A stretch of 64,000 nucleotides of DNA from positions 558,001 to 622,000 of the forward strand of contig JBCAQO010000008.1 in NCBI GenBank assembly GCA_039111635.1, in the 5' to 3' direction. Shown here in pieces: positions 1-9,120 of this stretch (position 1 is the first letter of the stretch; the number at the start of each line of letters is the position of its first letter). The stretch is from Heterobasidion occidentale (taxonomy: Eukaryota; Basidiomycota; Agaricomycetes; Russulales; Bondarzewiaceae). The position numbers were made by a program, and so were the translations under genes. Below the pieces are notes generated by a model. It made no database searches, was not told where the DNA came from, and saw nothing but the letters and a program-made list of their open reading frames with translations.

Positions 1-1059
1 ACAAAGTTTCCTCGCTCTCTCTTGCATGAGATATGGGACGGCCGGCGTATGGGCGGAAAGCTTCCTAAAGAAGACATTAGGGGCGACCCCCCCAAGACCG
101 TAGGAACTTGGGACGACTTCCTTGTCAGGTTTAAACTCCAGTTCAAGGAAACGAACCTCACGGACAAGGCCCGAAGCGCCCTCATGTCTTTCTCTCAGGG
201 GAAGATGACGGTGGATGAATATTCAAATCAATTCATCCTTATCGCCGCCGACGCCGACATCACCGACAGGGAACAAGTTCCCTATTTCCAGAGAGGGCTT
301 GACCCGAGGGTCATGGACAAGATCTATGACAAAGAAACTCCGCCGAAGGATACGATCCAAGATTGGGTCAACACTGCCTGTGAAATAGATGGACGCCTAA
401 GAGCCCGAAGTGCTCAAAAGGCGATCCTCGCCAACTCCACCTCATTCCGAAGCGACTTCCTCAATCGTTTCCACCTCCAACCCGCTCGTCGTTATAACTC
501 TACCACCGCCCCTCGCAGAATGAACAACCAGGTGGTTGACATGGATATTGACGCCTCCCGCAAAAGAGACGCCGATCAGAACAAGCGTGTATACGATGGC
601 AAGAGACCCGCTCCCTTTTCCTGCTACAATTGCGGAAAACCAGGGCACGGGATAGCTGATTGTCGTTCCCCTCGTAGAGGCGTTCCCCCGTCTCGAGGAA
701 ATTCACGCAAGTCGATGGGCAGAGGAGGTAGACGAACTCGCGCTGCAGACATGGAGGATGAAGACGAGCAAGAATCCCCGGTGGGAAACGATGCACGACT
801 ACATCGAGGATTGGAGGAGGGGAGTTCTCATGGCCACCACCGTCGGGTATCACAACCTGGTAATTCGGTGGAACGTGAGGACCTTTCCGCGAGAAGGGGA
901 GGATCACGCCAGAGCGATGGAGAGCGCTACGTACCGCCTAACGGACGACGAGGCAACGGACCCATCAGTGATATTAATGGCGTCCGAGCGCTCTTCCAGG
1001 CAGTAGGGAAGGCCGAGCAAAGGCAGATGTTGGTGGATCTGGCAGAGGATTTTTCCTGA
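1..1059 (+). CDS. gag: Retrotransposon Gag, partial at 5' end
   Basis: The frame is open from the first base of the window to a TGA at 1057-1059, so the N-terminus is missing. The first 130 residues match the retrotransposon gag domain (a Trp-Asp-Asp-Phe segment, then a Ser-Gln-Gly-Lys-Met-Thr-Val turn). A CCHC zinc knuckle (C-x2-C-x4-H-x4-C) lies at 622-663, followed by an Arg/Gly-rich basic tail that would bind RNA. Gag would form the cytoplasmic particle that packages the element RNA. Stop and downstream pol ATG are 77 nt apart, and pol is in the -1 frame relative to gag. No lesion was seen in this copy of gag. Confidence 0.9.
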   Translation, partial: TKFPRSLLHEIWDGRRMGGKLPKEDIRGDPPKTVGTWDDFLVRFKLQFKETNLTDKARSALMSFSQGKMTVDEYSNQFILIAADADITDREQVPYFQRGLDPRVMDKIYDKETPPKDTIQDWVNTACEIDGRLRARSAQKAILANSTSFRSDFLNRFHLQPARRYNSTTAPRRMNNQVVDMDIDASRKRDADQNKRVYDGKRPAPFSCYNCGKPGHGIADCRSPRRGVPPSRGNSRKSMGRGGRRTRAADMEDEDEQESPVGNDARLHRGLEEGSSHGHHRRVSQPGNSVEREDLSARRGGSRQSDGERYVPPNGRRGNGPISDINGVRALFQAVGKAEQRQMLVDLAEDFS

Positions 1060-1136
1060 CCTCTCCTTCACCAGCCGAAGAGAGAGGGTCGAGGAAACTC
1101 GAGTATGATTCCCCGTCATATATTCGAATCGGAGCA

Positions 1137-4100
1137 ATGAACAGTCACATTATTACCCCCATTCGACTTGACGTGCGATTAACAACTCGAGGAAGAAGCG
1201 CTGGAGCCAGAGCCGCCATCGACTCAGCATGCGAAGGAATTTTGGTAAATGAGGAGTGGGTACAGAAGCACAACCTTCCCACTTATCCTTTAAACCGCCC
1301 CATCCGCGTTCGCAACGTCGATGACACCATCAACAAGGCAGGCCTCATTCGACGAGGCCTGGACGCGAATCTCACCGTCAAGGATAGACGGGGGAGAACT
1401 CACACTGAACGCGTCCAAATGTTCATCACCAATCTAGGGAAGGATGACATGCTCCTAGGAACAGATTGGCTGAAATACCACGACCCCTCCATCGGGTGGA
1501 GACGCCGTGAGGTACACTTTGATCGTTGCCCCAGAGATTGCCAACAACCATATGGATTTACCAAGGCAAGGGAAGAGCCTACCAAGAAGGCATGGCTAGC
1601 GAAACTACGCGGTGACAAGGTTCCTCAGCGGACGAAACCGCATCTTGTCTCAGAACCGGTAGGACCTTCGTGGACGTGGACTAAAGAACAATGGAGCCAA
1701 GTACCCACGAAGGAATGGAAAACTCGGTTCATGGAACTACTCGAGCACAAATCCCGACAACGCAAGGCTCGGGAGTGGCTCGAAGAACAAGTAGCCGAAA
1801 GGAAGGAACGCCGACAAGCTCAGCAGAAAGCAGCCCAGGGCGAAGCTTCAGGAAAAGTCGCTGAAGAAGCACAAACACCGTCTGACTCCTCCGCAATGGA
1901 TAGCGCAGGAGAACCCGTCATTAGGAAGGTAGCCCCAGAACCCTCGGGGTTCGCAAGCTTTGACGAAGACCTGGAGGAAGAAATCGACACCACCGACTTA
2001 AAGGGTCGGGTGCCGACAGAATATCATTCTTACCTCGACATCTTCAGCGAACGACGATCGCAGAGGCTTCCCCAACATACAGTATGGGACCACGCGATAA
2101 ACCTCAAACCGTCTTTTGTACCCCAGGCCCCGCGGATATTTCCCTTGAGCCCGGAAAAGCATGACGAGCTAGGGAAATTCGTCAAAGAGCACCTTTCCAG
2201 AGGAACAATACGTCGGTCAACAGCACACAGCGCGGCCTCTTTCTTTTTCGTAAGCAAGAAAGATGGGAAGCTCCGTCCGGTACAAGACTATCACCACCTT
2301 AACGAACACACTATTCGAGACGTCACCCCCCTGCCATTAATCCAAGAACTATTGGATATCATTAAAGGCGCAACGGTGTTCTCAAAGCTCGATGTTCGGT
2401 GGGGATATAACGTGCGCATCAAGAAGGGAGACGAGTCCAAGGCGGCCTTCGTCACACCCTTGGGACTTTTCGAACCTACGGTGATGTTCTTTGGGCTCTG
2501 TAACTCTCCAGGAACCTTCCAAGCCATGATGAACATGATCTTCCAAGAACTCATCCTGGCCCGGAAGATATGGTATATATGGACGACATCCTCATCTTCA
2601 CGAAGACCACAGCGGAACACATTGTGATTCTTCGGCGAGTCCTCCAAATCCTGCGCGACAACGATCTCTACCTCAAACCAGAGAAGTGCGAGTTCCACAA
2701 GGAAAGTTGAACTACCTTGGGTACACGATCTCAAAGGACCACGTCGCTATGGAAGACTCGAAGATTGAAGCTATCCAGGAATGGCCCATTCCACGCACAG
2801 TTCGCGACATCCGCTCTTTCTTAGGCTTAGGGAACTTCTACCGACAATTCATTGATAAATTCTCTTTGATCGCTCGGCCCCTGCATGACCTCACGAAGAA
2901 GGATGTGAAATGGGACTGGACCACGGAGTGCCAACAGGCATTTGATCGACTGAAGAAAACCTTCACCAGCCGACCCGTCCTGTTGTACCCTGACCCGATG
3001 CGTCCTTACCGGCTTGTTACCGACGCTTCCCTCGCAGCATATGGTGCAGTCCTCTTACAGGAAGGACCTGATAATGACTGGCACCCTGTTGCATACCTCT
3101 CAGGATCGTTCTCACCGGCCGAACGAAATTACGACGTGCATGATCGCGAACTCCTCGCCATCATCAAAGCATTGGAACACTGGAAGCACTACCTCGAAGG
3201 TGCTCGACATCCCTTTGAGGTCTGGACGGACCATAAAAACCTAGAACACTTTAAAACGGCGCGCGACCTGTCAAGGCGACAAGCGCGCTGGAGTCTGTTT
3301 TTGTCCAGATTTGACTTCCAGCTCAGTTACAAGGCTGGAACTACTAATCATGCCGATGCTCTGTCCAGGCGTCCAGACCTTAGTGAGGGGGTGGAATCTG
3401 ATAACAAGGCACAGACTCTACTCCCGTCCAGACTTTTCACCGAGTCCAGCGAAACTCTAGTAGAACCAAGCGAAGGCATACACGTCAAAACAACAGAACT
3501 CGTATCCTCGGACATCCTCTCCCTTATTCGACACTCGCGCTCGGAACACGATTTGCTGGTTGATGTCGCCCTCAAGAAACTGCTGGAAAAAGGTCCAAAC
3601 GCAATGAAGGGCGACCTAGGAAAATGGACACATGAAGAGGGTATTACAAGACGCGACGGTTACATATGCGTCCCAAAGGACGACCTCCTTCGACGAATGA
3701 TTGTCAAAACGCACCATGACACTATGGCTACAGGGCACCCGGGCGAGCAAAGACCTTAGAATTGGTCCAACGCCATTACTGGTGGTCAAGCATGACCAAA
3801 TTTGTACACGCATATGTGGATGGATGTGCAGTTTGCCAATCTACCAAGAACCTTCCCCATAGGACCCATCCACCGATCCAACCGCTGGAAACCACAAACG
3901 TCCTTGGCGTTTATCCCCACCGACTTCGTGACAGACCTCCCGGAAAGCAGAGGCTACGACTCGATCAACGTGGTAGTCGATCAGGGTCTGTCAAAAGGAA
4001 TAGTCATAACCCCGTGCAAGAAGACGATCACAGCCGAAGAAACCACGACGCTCTTCCAGGACAATGTGTTCAAACGATATGGCTTGCCAACCAAAGTGGT

Positions 4101-4982
4101 GTCCGATAGAGGTCCTCAATTCGCGGCAAAGTTCACAAGGGAACTATGGAAAGGAATGGGAATCACCCCTGCCCTCAGCACGGCTTACCACCCCCAAACG
4201 GACGGAGAAACAGAACGGGTAAACCAAGAGATCGAGCAATTCCTGCGAGTTTTCTGCAACTACCATCAAGACAACTGGGTAGACTTGATCCCCTTCGCAG
4301 AATTCTCCCACAATACCCGAAGACACTCCACCACTGGGAAGTCGCCGTTTGAAGTCCTTTATGGGTTCAATCCACCATATTCGGTCGACTCAGCTCTGGA
4401 GACCAAGGTACCCGCAGTAACTGAACGTTTGCGGCTAATCAAAGAAGTCCAAGAAGATGCGGCCGCAAGTCTACAAATAGCAGCGCAGCACGCCAAGGAC
4501 CGGGACCTACACAGGAAACTCCCGCGTGGGAAGTAGGAACCCAAGTTTGGTTAGAAGGAACCCATATTCGGACGACTCATCCGAAATTCAAGCTGGCACC
4601 TAGACGCTATGGCCCCTTTTCAGTGACTGAAAGAATCGGTCCTCTGGCTTATCGGTTGGAAATACCCGAAACATGGAAGATACACCCGGTGTTTCATGCC
4701 TCCATACTCACGGAATATCACGAGACAGAGGCCCACGGAAGGAACTTCCCCAGACCTGCCCCAGAGATCCTGAATGAAGAAGAGCACTACAAAGTGGAGG
4801 CCATTTTAGATTCAAGACGCCAGGGACGAGGGACCAAGTACCTTGTCAAGTGGGTCGGGTACTCCGAGCCGATAACACTTGGGAACCCTTTGCCCTCCTC
4901 AAAGATACGGCCGACAAGGCGCTTCGTGAATTCCACGAAAGCTACCCAGACAAGCCCCGACCAGCGGCGATTAGGCTTTAGA
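1137..4982 (+). pseudogene. pol: Chromovirus Pol polyprotein, frameshifted (left copy)
   Basis: The ATG at 1137 opens an aspartic protease whose active site reads Asp-Ser-Ala, then reverse transcriptase (from about 2020), RNase H (about 2950-3390), integrase with a Cys-x2-Cys zinc motif near 3822 and a D,D,E core (about 3920-4230), a GPY/F-type module (near 4610) and a chromodomain (about 4790-4900). Against the right copy, single-base deletions fall near 2570 (inside the Tyr-Met-Asp-Asp site), 2703, 3741 (integrase zinc finger), 3902 and 3910, 4525 and 4868 (chromodomain); one Asn codon is lost near 2411. The product would replicate and integrate the element, the chromodomain steering insertion to modified chromatin. 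As assembled it cannot make one polyprotein. Confidence 0.9.
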
Positions 4983-4984
4983 AA

Positions 4985-4996
4985 GATATAAAAAGG
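4985..4996 (+). promoter_or_regulatory. TATA-like element before the third reading region
   Basis: The sequence gatataaaaagg lies just past the pol end and about 50 nt before the ATG at 5039. The right copy keeps gatataaaggg at the same place. It could drive a separate transcript for the downstream reading region, but base composition alone could also give it. Confidence 0.3.
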
Positions 4997-5038
4997 GAGA
5001 CATCCCTCCCTCTTTCAAAGCAAGAATCCTCCCAGTAC

Positions 5039-6415
5039 ATGTCCGACCACTCCTCCCTTGATTACTCCCCTGGACGTGCCATGCTCATCGATGACGGGAC
5101 TACCTCCTCCCCTTCAAGAAACCCCTCGCCAGACATCATTCTGGCCGTGGCCAACCCCGACACTGGACGCCCTAGCCGAAGCAGCCGCCCAACGACTCCA
5201 GAGGGAGTTCCCGTACAAATCAGTGTCCACCAAACCGCGCTCACCGTCGAAGATCGAACGGGTTCCCGAGCCTCACCACGGTTTGAGAGAGCTCATGACG
5301 AGCACGATGAAGGACGTCAAGCAGAAGGAAGGCATGCTCCGTCAACGCCTCCGCGACCGACGTCAGCGTTGGCTCAAGGAGACGCAAGGCAGGAAACGAG
5401 AGGCGGAAGAAGACCAGGAAACCCTTCGGACCTGGCATCACCTACAACTGTTGAGGCAGGTGTACAAGAACCAGCAACGGCTGGTACATCAGCTGTCAGG
5501 ACCAGAGGGCCCCCTACCAGTAGTCGAGATCTGCACCCCGGAGAGTTGGAAGGACTAGGAGACGCCCTACTCCAGCGCACCACCATCTCCGCGGTAATTC
5601 AGATGGCCACAGCGCTGGCCTTACAAAGGCTCGCTAACTTCTTCGCAGGACAACCAAGGAGCGAGAGCGACGACATACCCCGACGCCTCGCTGACGCGAG
5701 CGACCAGGTCAGGCTTCTGGCCTATGCAGATGATCATAGGGCCGCCTCCTGGTACGCCCGAGGAAATAATGGGGCTTACGCCCTACTCATTCATCCGGAC
5801 GAGTTCTCCTCCTTCATCAATCTGGAGCTCCTACCCGCCCTCATCTCGCGCACCGACACAAGACACTCCTCCCACGCCCATCCCGTTCGGATTGACCCAT
5901 TCCGCGTCCAGCCATGGAGCGAAGCTAGCAGAGCGATACCGGCTACAAGTAGTCGAGACGCATCCACCCAGACCAAATATGTCTGGGCTACGGTCCAACG
6001 ACAGGCACGAAGGGACCGAGAGGCCCTTCCTCCCATATCGGCAGGACAATCCACCGGGCAGGACGCAGGAGGCAGCAATGAGGAGCATCCTCCAAGGTAC
6101 AGGAGGAATGAGGGACGAGGGAGCCAGAGAACAAGGGCAACCCTTCAACCCAGGCGAAGCAGTCCTAGAAGAACTCGACCAAGAGATTCGCTGACTCCAA
6201 ACCGTCCTCGAGATAATCGAGTTGAAGGAGCGCATCCACACATTGGTAGAAGAACTCCAGTCCGCCAGCGCCCGACTCAGCGGACTACTTCCTGGACTCG
6301 AGTGGAACTAGACGCCTGGGACGAGGTCGAAGGCAATAATTACGACGACATCGACCCCTACTACAGACCAGACGAAGGGTACGGAGACTACGGAGACATT
6401 ATTGGAGGATATTAG
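5039..6415 (+). CDS. Third reading region downstream of pol (ORF3), unknown function
   Basis: A 458-codon frame runs uninterrupted from the ATG at 5039. A second frame from 5058 to 5558 encodes 166 residues rich in Glu, Lys, Arg, Gln and Leu with coiled-coil character. Both frames are also open over the matching 500 nt of the right copy (59559-59062 and 59578-59096). In the middle (about 5555-6150) the long frame looks most protein-like and matches right-copy frame 58956-58303. Near 6150 the left copy has one extra C relative to the right, so the Leu/Glu-rich C-terminal helix of the right copy falls in another frame here. The ancestral protein was probably about 430 residues, coiled-coil at both ends, with no membrane segment or known domain. 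It is not an obvious Env. Confidence 0.55.
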   Translation: MSDHSSLDYSPGRAMLIDDGTTSSPSRNPSPDIILAVANPDTGRPSRSSRPTTPEGVPVQISVHQTALTVEDRTGSRASPRFERAHDEHDEGRQAEGRHAPSTPPRPTSALAQGDARQETRGGRRPGNPSDLASPTTVEAGVQEPATAGTSAVRTRGPPTSSRDLHPGELEGLGDALLQRTTISAVIQMATALALQRLANFFAGQPRSESDDIPRRLADASDQVRLLAYADDHRAASWYARGNNGAYALLIHPDEFSSFINLELLPALISRTDTRHSSHAHPVRIDPFRVQPWSEASRAIPATSSRDASTQTKYVWATVQRQARRDREALPPISAGQSTGQDAGGSNEEHPPRYRRNEGRGSQRTRATLQPRRSSPRRTRPRDSLTPNRPRDNRVEGAHPHIGRRTPVRQRPTQRTTSWTRVELDAWDEVEGNNYDDIDPYYRPDEGYGDYGDIIGGY

Positions 6416-6595
6416 ACAAGGTGACGGAGAGGAAAGGACCCTCCGCACCACAGGTACCGGTTTCACGCACAGGACGCCGGAACGAACGTCCTGCATGACG
6501 TTAAACTGTGAAAAGATAAGAAGGCAGGGGAAGTACCTGACCATTTCGCGTTGCAGCCCTCCGGTCTCAAGATGAAGGACAAGCATTCAACACTC

Positions 6596-6870
6596 TCGTT
6601 GTCAAGAGGTATTCTGACAAGCGAATCGGGCGTCCCGCTTGGATCCCCAGTTTTACAGGGCCCTTTCCACATTAGGAGGCCCTTAGGATTCACAACATAA
6701 CTGGTACATGAATGATGCATGAATATTGGTGGGAAATCGTGTTGCATACCCACCGTTGGGGAACGGTGGACCAACCTCGCTGTCAAGGTCTGACAGGTGT
6801 CTTGGACGTCCCACTTTGGATCTCCAGTTTTACAGGGTCTTTTCCGCATTAGGGGACCCTATCTGCGATG
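6596..6870 (+). repeat. Diverged direct duplication in chromovirus 3' UTR
   Basis: Two related segments, about 6596-6690 and 6776-6870, share the order: TTGGATC-CCAG, ttttacagggyc, ttttccrcattagg, then a run of G and ccc. They differ at many positions, so the duplication is old. The same pair is present in the right copy (about 57710-57990 on the minus strand). No coding frame is supported here. Confidence 0.6.
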
Positions 6871-6920
6871 CAGGAACTGATGGCCGCACTCCATTAGTAC
6901 CCCAAAACGGAGAAAATACA

Positions 6921-8288
6921 TCCGCAACGATGTAAAACTACGAAAGGCTTGGTCCGCAATGACGATAAACTAGTTACCGTCCGGAACGACGCTAAAGCTA
7001 CCAAGACCCTCGGAGCGTGGTTGTATTCTGGCAGACGGTGGAAGTGAGGGCCTCCACCGTTGCAGAACCCTGCCGACTAGGTCGAGGCGCTTCCATATTC
7101 CATACGCCCTACAGTAAAAGAATATGGGGTCGACACGGTTCAATTCCGTGCGAGGGGTTTGGGGACAGGGAGCGGGTTGCCAGCCTTCCGACAAGGCCAC
7201 GACCACTCCATGGCGCGCCCATTCTACCCTTGAAGTCCGAAGCAAGGATTCCGCTTCAAGGGCCAGTCAAGAGGCAACTGGGACTGTGCCTCGTGTTGCG
7301 ATCATCCGCAACGATGTAAAACTACGGGATGTCCGCAACGACGATAAACTACGGACGCCCTCCATGGCGTTAAACTGGGACTACCCTTTCATTACAGGGT
7401 CATGAGCAGTGTCCAAACATGAGATATGTTTTGTCATTGCTGCGTCCGCAAAGACGTTAAACTACCACTCCTTTCAGCATAGGAGATGTCGATCGACATC
7501 GTTGTTGACGCCACGATGTTGATCTAGTCCGCAATGACGATAAACTAATTATCCCTCGTCCTAGGGATCGTATTGGAGCTGGAATTACCGCTTCCAGCTG
7601 CAATAGTCCGCAATGACGATAAACTATTTACTCCTTCAAGTATAGGAGTCGTGGTTGATGGTCACGACCTTGACCATCAACTAGTCCGCAATGACGATAA
7701 ACTACTTACTCCTCCAAGCGATAGGAGACGTAGTTATGGGACAAGTTCATTGTCCCCTAACTAGTCCGAAATGACCTTAAACTACCCTCACCCCGGAGGA
7801 TTAAATCTATCGAGGCTCGGGAGGTTCAAGCCAGGCGATAGCGGACGTCCGCAATGACTATAAACTAGTTGCCGTCCTTCATGACGATAAACTGAGCTGC
7901 CCTTCTGTCTACAGGGCCATGTGAGTCGTGTCAAAATAGGCCTTCACGTCTATTCTCGTGACTCTAGAAGTTATCCGGTTTGATATAGTATAAACCGTCA
8001 CCATCTTTTCCTCAATGGGAACCCTGTCAAGAAGGAGGAAACTGGTCTACGGCCCTAAATCACGATCACCGATGAATGTTCCGGCATGCAGAAACGCCTG
8101 CTGTCTTGTTTACAGGTACTCCTACGTTGGGAGATGGATAGGTCCGCAACGACCTTGGTTTAAACTAGCAGGGCAGTCCGCAACGACTTATGTATAAACT
8201 AGCCTCAGTCCGCAAAGACTTAAGGATAAACTAGCGGACGTCCGCAAAGACGTAAAAACTACGGACGTCCGGCACGACGTTAAACTAC
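6921..8288 (+). repeat. Core-and-hairpin array in chromovirus 3' UTR, left copy (17 cores)
   Basis: A core reading GTCCGCAAnGAC followed by TAAACTA recurs, with starts near 6921, 6952, 6979, 7305, 7331, 7444, 7527, 7606, 7684, 7764, 7847, 7874, 8142, 8176, 8208, 8240 and 8267. Between 7527 and 7764 the spacing is 78-80 nt and each spacer holds two hairpins. Examples: ACTCCT/AGGAG with loop ttcaagta near 7628, GTTGATGGTCA/TGACCATCAAC at 7653-7680, GGGACAA/TTGTCCC near 7738. Arms differ between units but pairing is kept. The last five cores have 2-6 extra bases between GAC and TAAACTA. Function unknown. Confidence 0.85.
7093..7150 (+). other. Hairpin plus tRNA T-arm-like stem-loop (Pol III B-box match)
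   Basis: CCATATTC at 7093-7100 pairs with GAATATGG at 7120-7127. Directly after, CACGG-TTCAATT-CCGTG at 7134-7150 forms a perfect T-arm with a canonical seven-base loop and contains GGTTCAATTCC, a B-box. The same sequence is kept in the right copy. No acceptor or anticodon stem fits, so it is not a tRNA gene. It could be a tRNA-like mimic or a relic of a tRNA-derived element. Confidence 0.5.
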
Positions 8289-9108
8289 CAGGACATACCT
8301 TACGCTGACCCCGCATAATTACCGTCAAGGTGGATACCATGATCTATTCAAGAGACCATGGGGTTCAAAGTCTATTCTTCAAAGTCCTTACCTCGTGTTC
8401 AATACGCGGAGCGTTGCTACATGCTCGCCCCCTTGTGAAAAACAAACTCTGGACGAACACTCAATCTCTAACCAGGACGGGCCACCGTATGGGGCTGACA
8501 GAGTTAGGGATCTTCAAAGGGTCTTGCCGGACTCAAAACAAGTCGAGGACTGTTCACCCTCGATAGGTTGTGGGCCTAAGCCTTAGTAAAGCGATCAACC
8601 CACACACCTGGAGTCCCCCTCGATACCGGAGATCAAGGAGATGAAGATCTATCCTGGAAACACTGAAGCATGGCCTTCGGCACTTTGGAAGAAGAACGAC
8701 ACACACCTATCCACAGACGAGTTTCTATTTCATCCTATAAATCATTCGCACGACCTTTCTGCATCGTCGCCAGATGACACTGGCTCTCATCAAACCTACC
8801 AGGGAGCCCTGGTCGAGTAGCTGCCTATTGACTCTAGGAGTGTACTCACACAAAACGTGCGGTGAAGGAAGAACACCGGGAGAAGGGGCATGGTATTGGG
8901 TTGTGCCAATACCACGAACTTCAAATCAAACAGCTCAACGGAGATGGAAAACTCCTAGGCGTTGTAAACGACGTAGGTCGGTCTTCGCCCCAGAAAACGC
9001 AGTGATATTGGGAAGATGCATCCCAATCGGTTTTGACAAGCAGAAAGCAATTGTACGTGGAATGACGATGAAGCTCAAGCGAGTAGTCCCCTCAGGAGTT
9101 GGGACCTA
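8289..9108 (+). other. Chromovirus 3' untranslated region, no supported gene
   Basis: This stretch is conserved with the right copy (55772-56570) but frames are not shared well between the copies. An 87-codon frame of the right copy ending at 55760 is interrupted here by stops. It is best treated as untranslated sequence between the array and the polypurine tract. Confidence 0.6.
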
Positions 9109-9120
9109 GAAAGGGGGTAA
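9109..9120 (+). other. Polypurine tract
   Basis: The run gaaagggggtaa lies immediately before the LTR start TGTTATG. This is where plus-strand DNA synthesis is primed in LTR retrotransposons. The right copy has the same tract at 55760-55771 on the minus strand. Confidence 0.85.

Noticed and set aside
442..907. Minus-strand frames across gag
   Set aside because: Antisense shadows of gag with no protein features.
7100..7160. A tRNA gene at the T-arm-like sequence
   Set aside because: Only the T-arm fits. No matching acceptor strand or anticodon stem lies at the right distances.
6921..8288. A CRISPR array
   Set aside because: Cores vary in length, spacers are structured and of unequal size, and the array lies inside a eukaryotic retrotransposon with no cas genes.
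6921..8288. Hammerhead ribozymes in the array
   Set aside because: The required CUGANGA and GAAA core segments were not found in a consistent arrangement around the stems.
8774..9109. 111-codon frame next to the polypurine tract as a fourth element gene
   Set aside because: The frame is not shared with the right copy, where another phase is open; neither is conserved.
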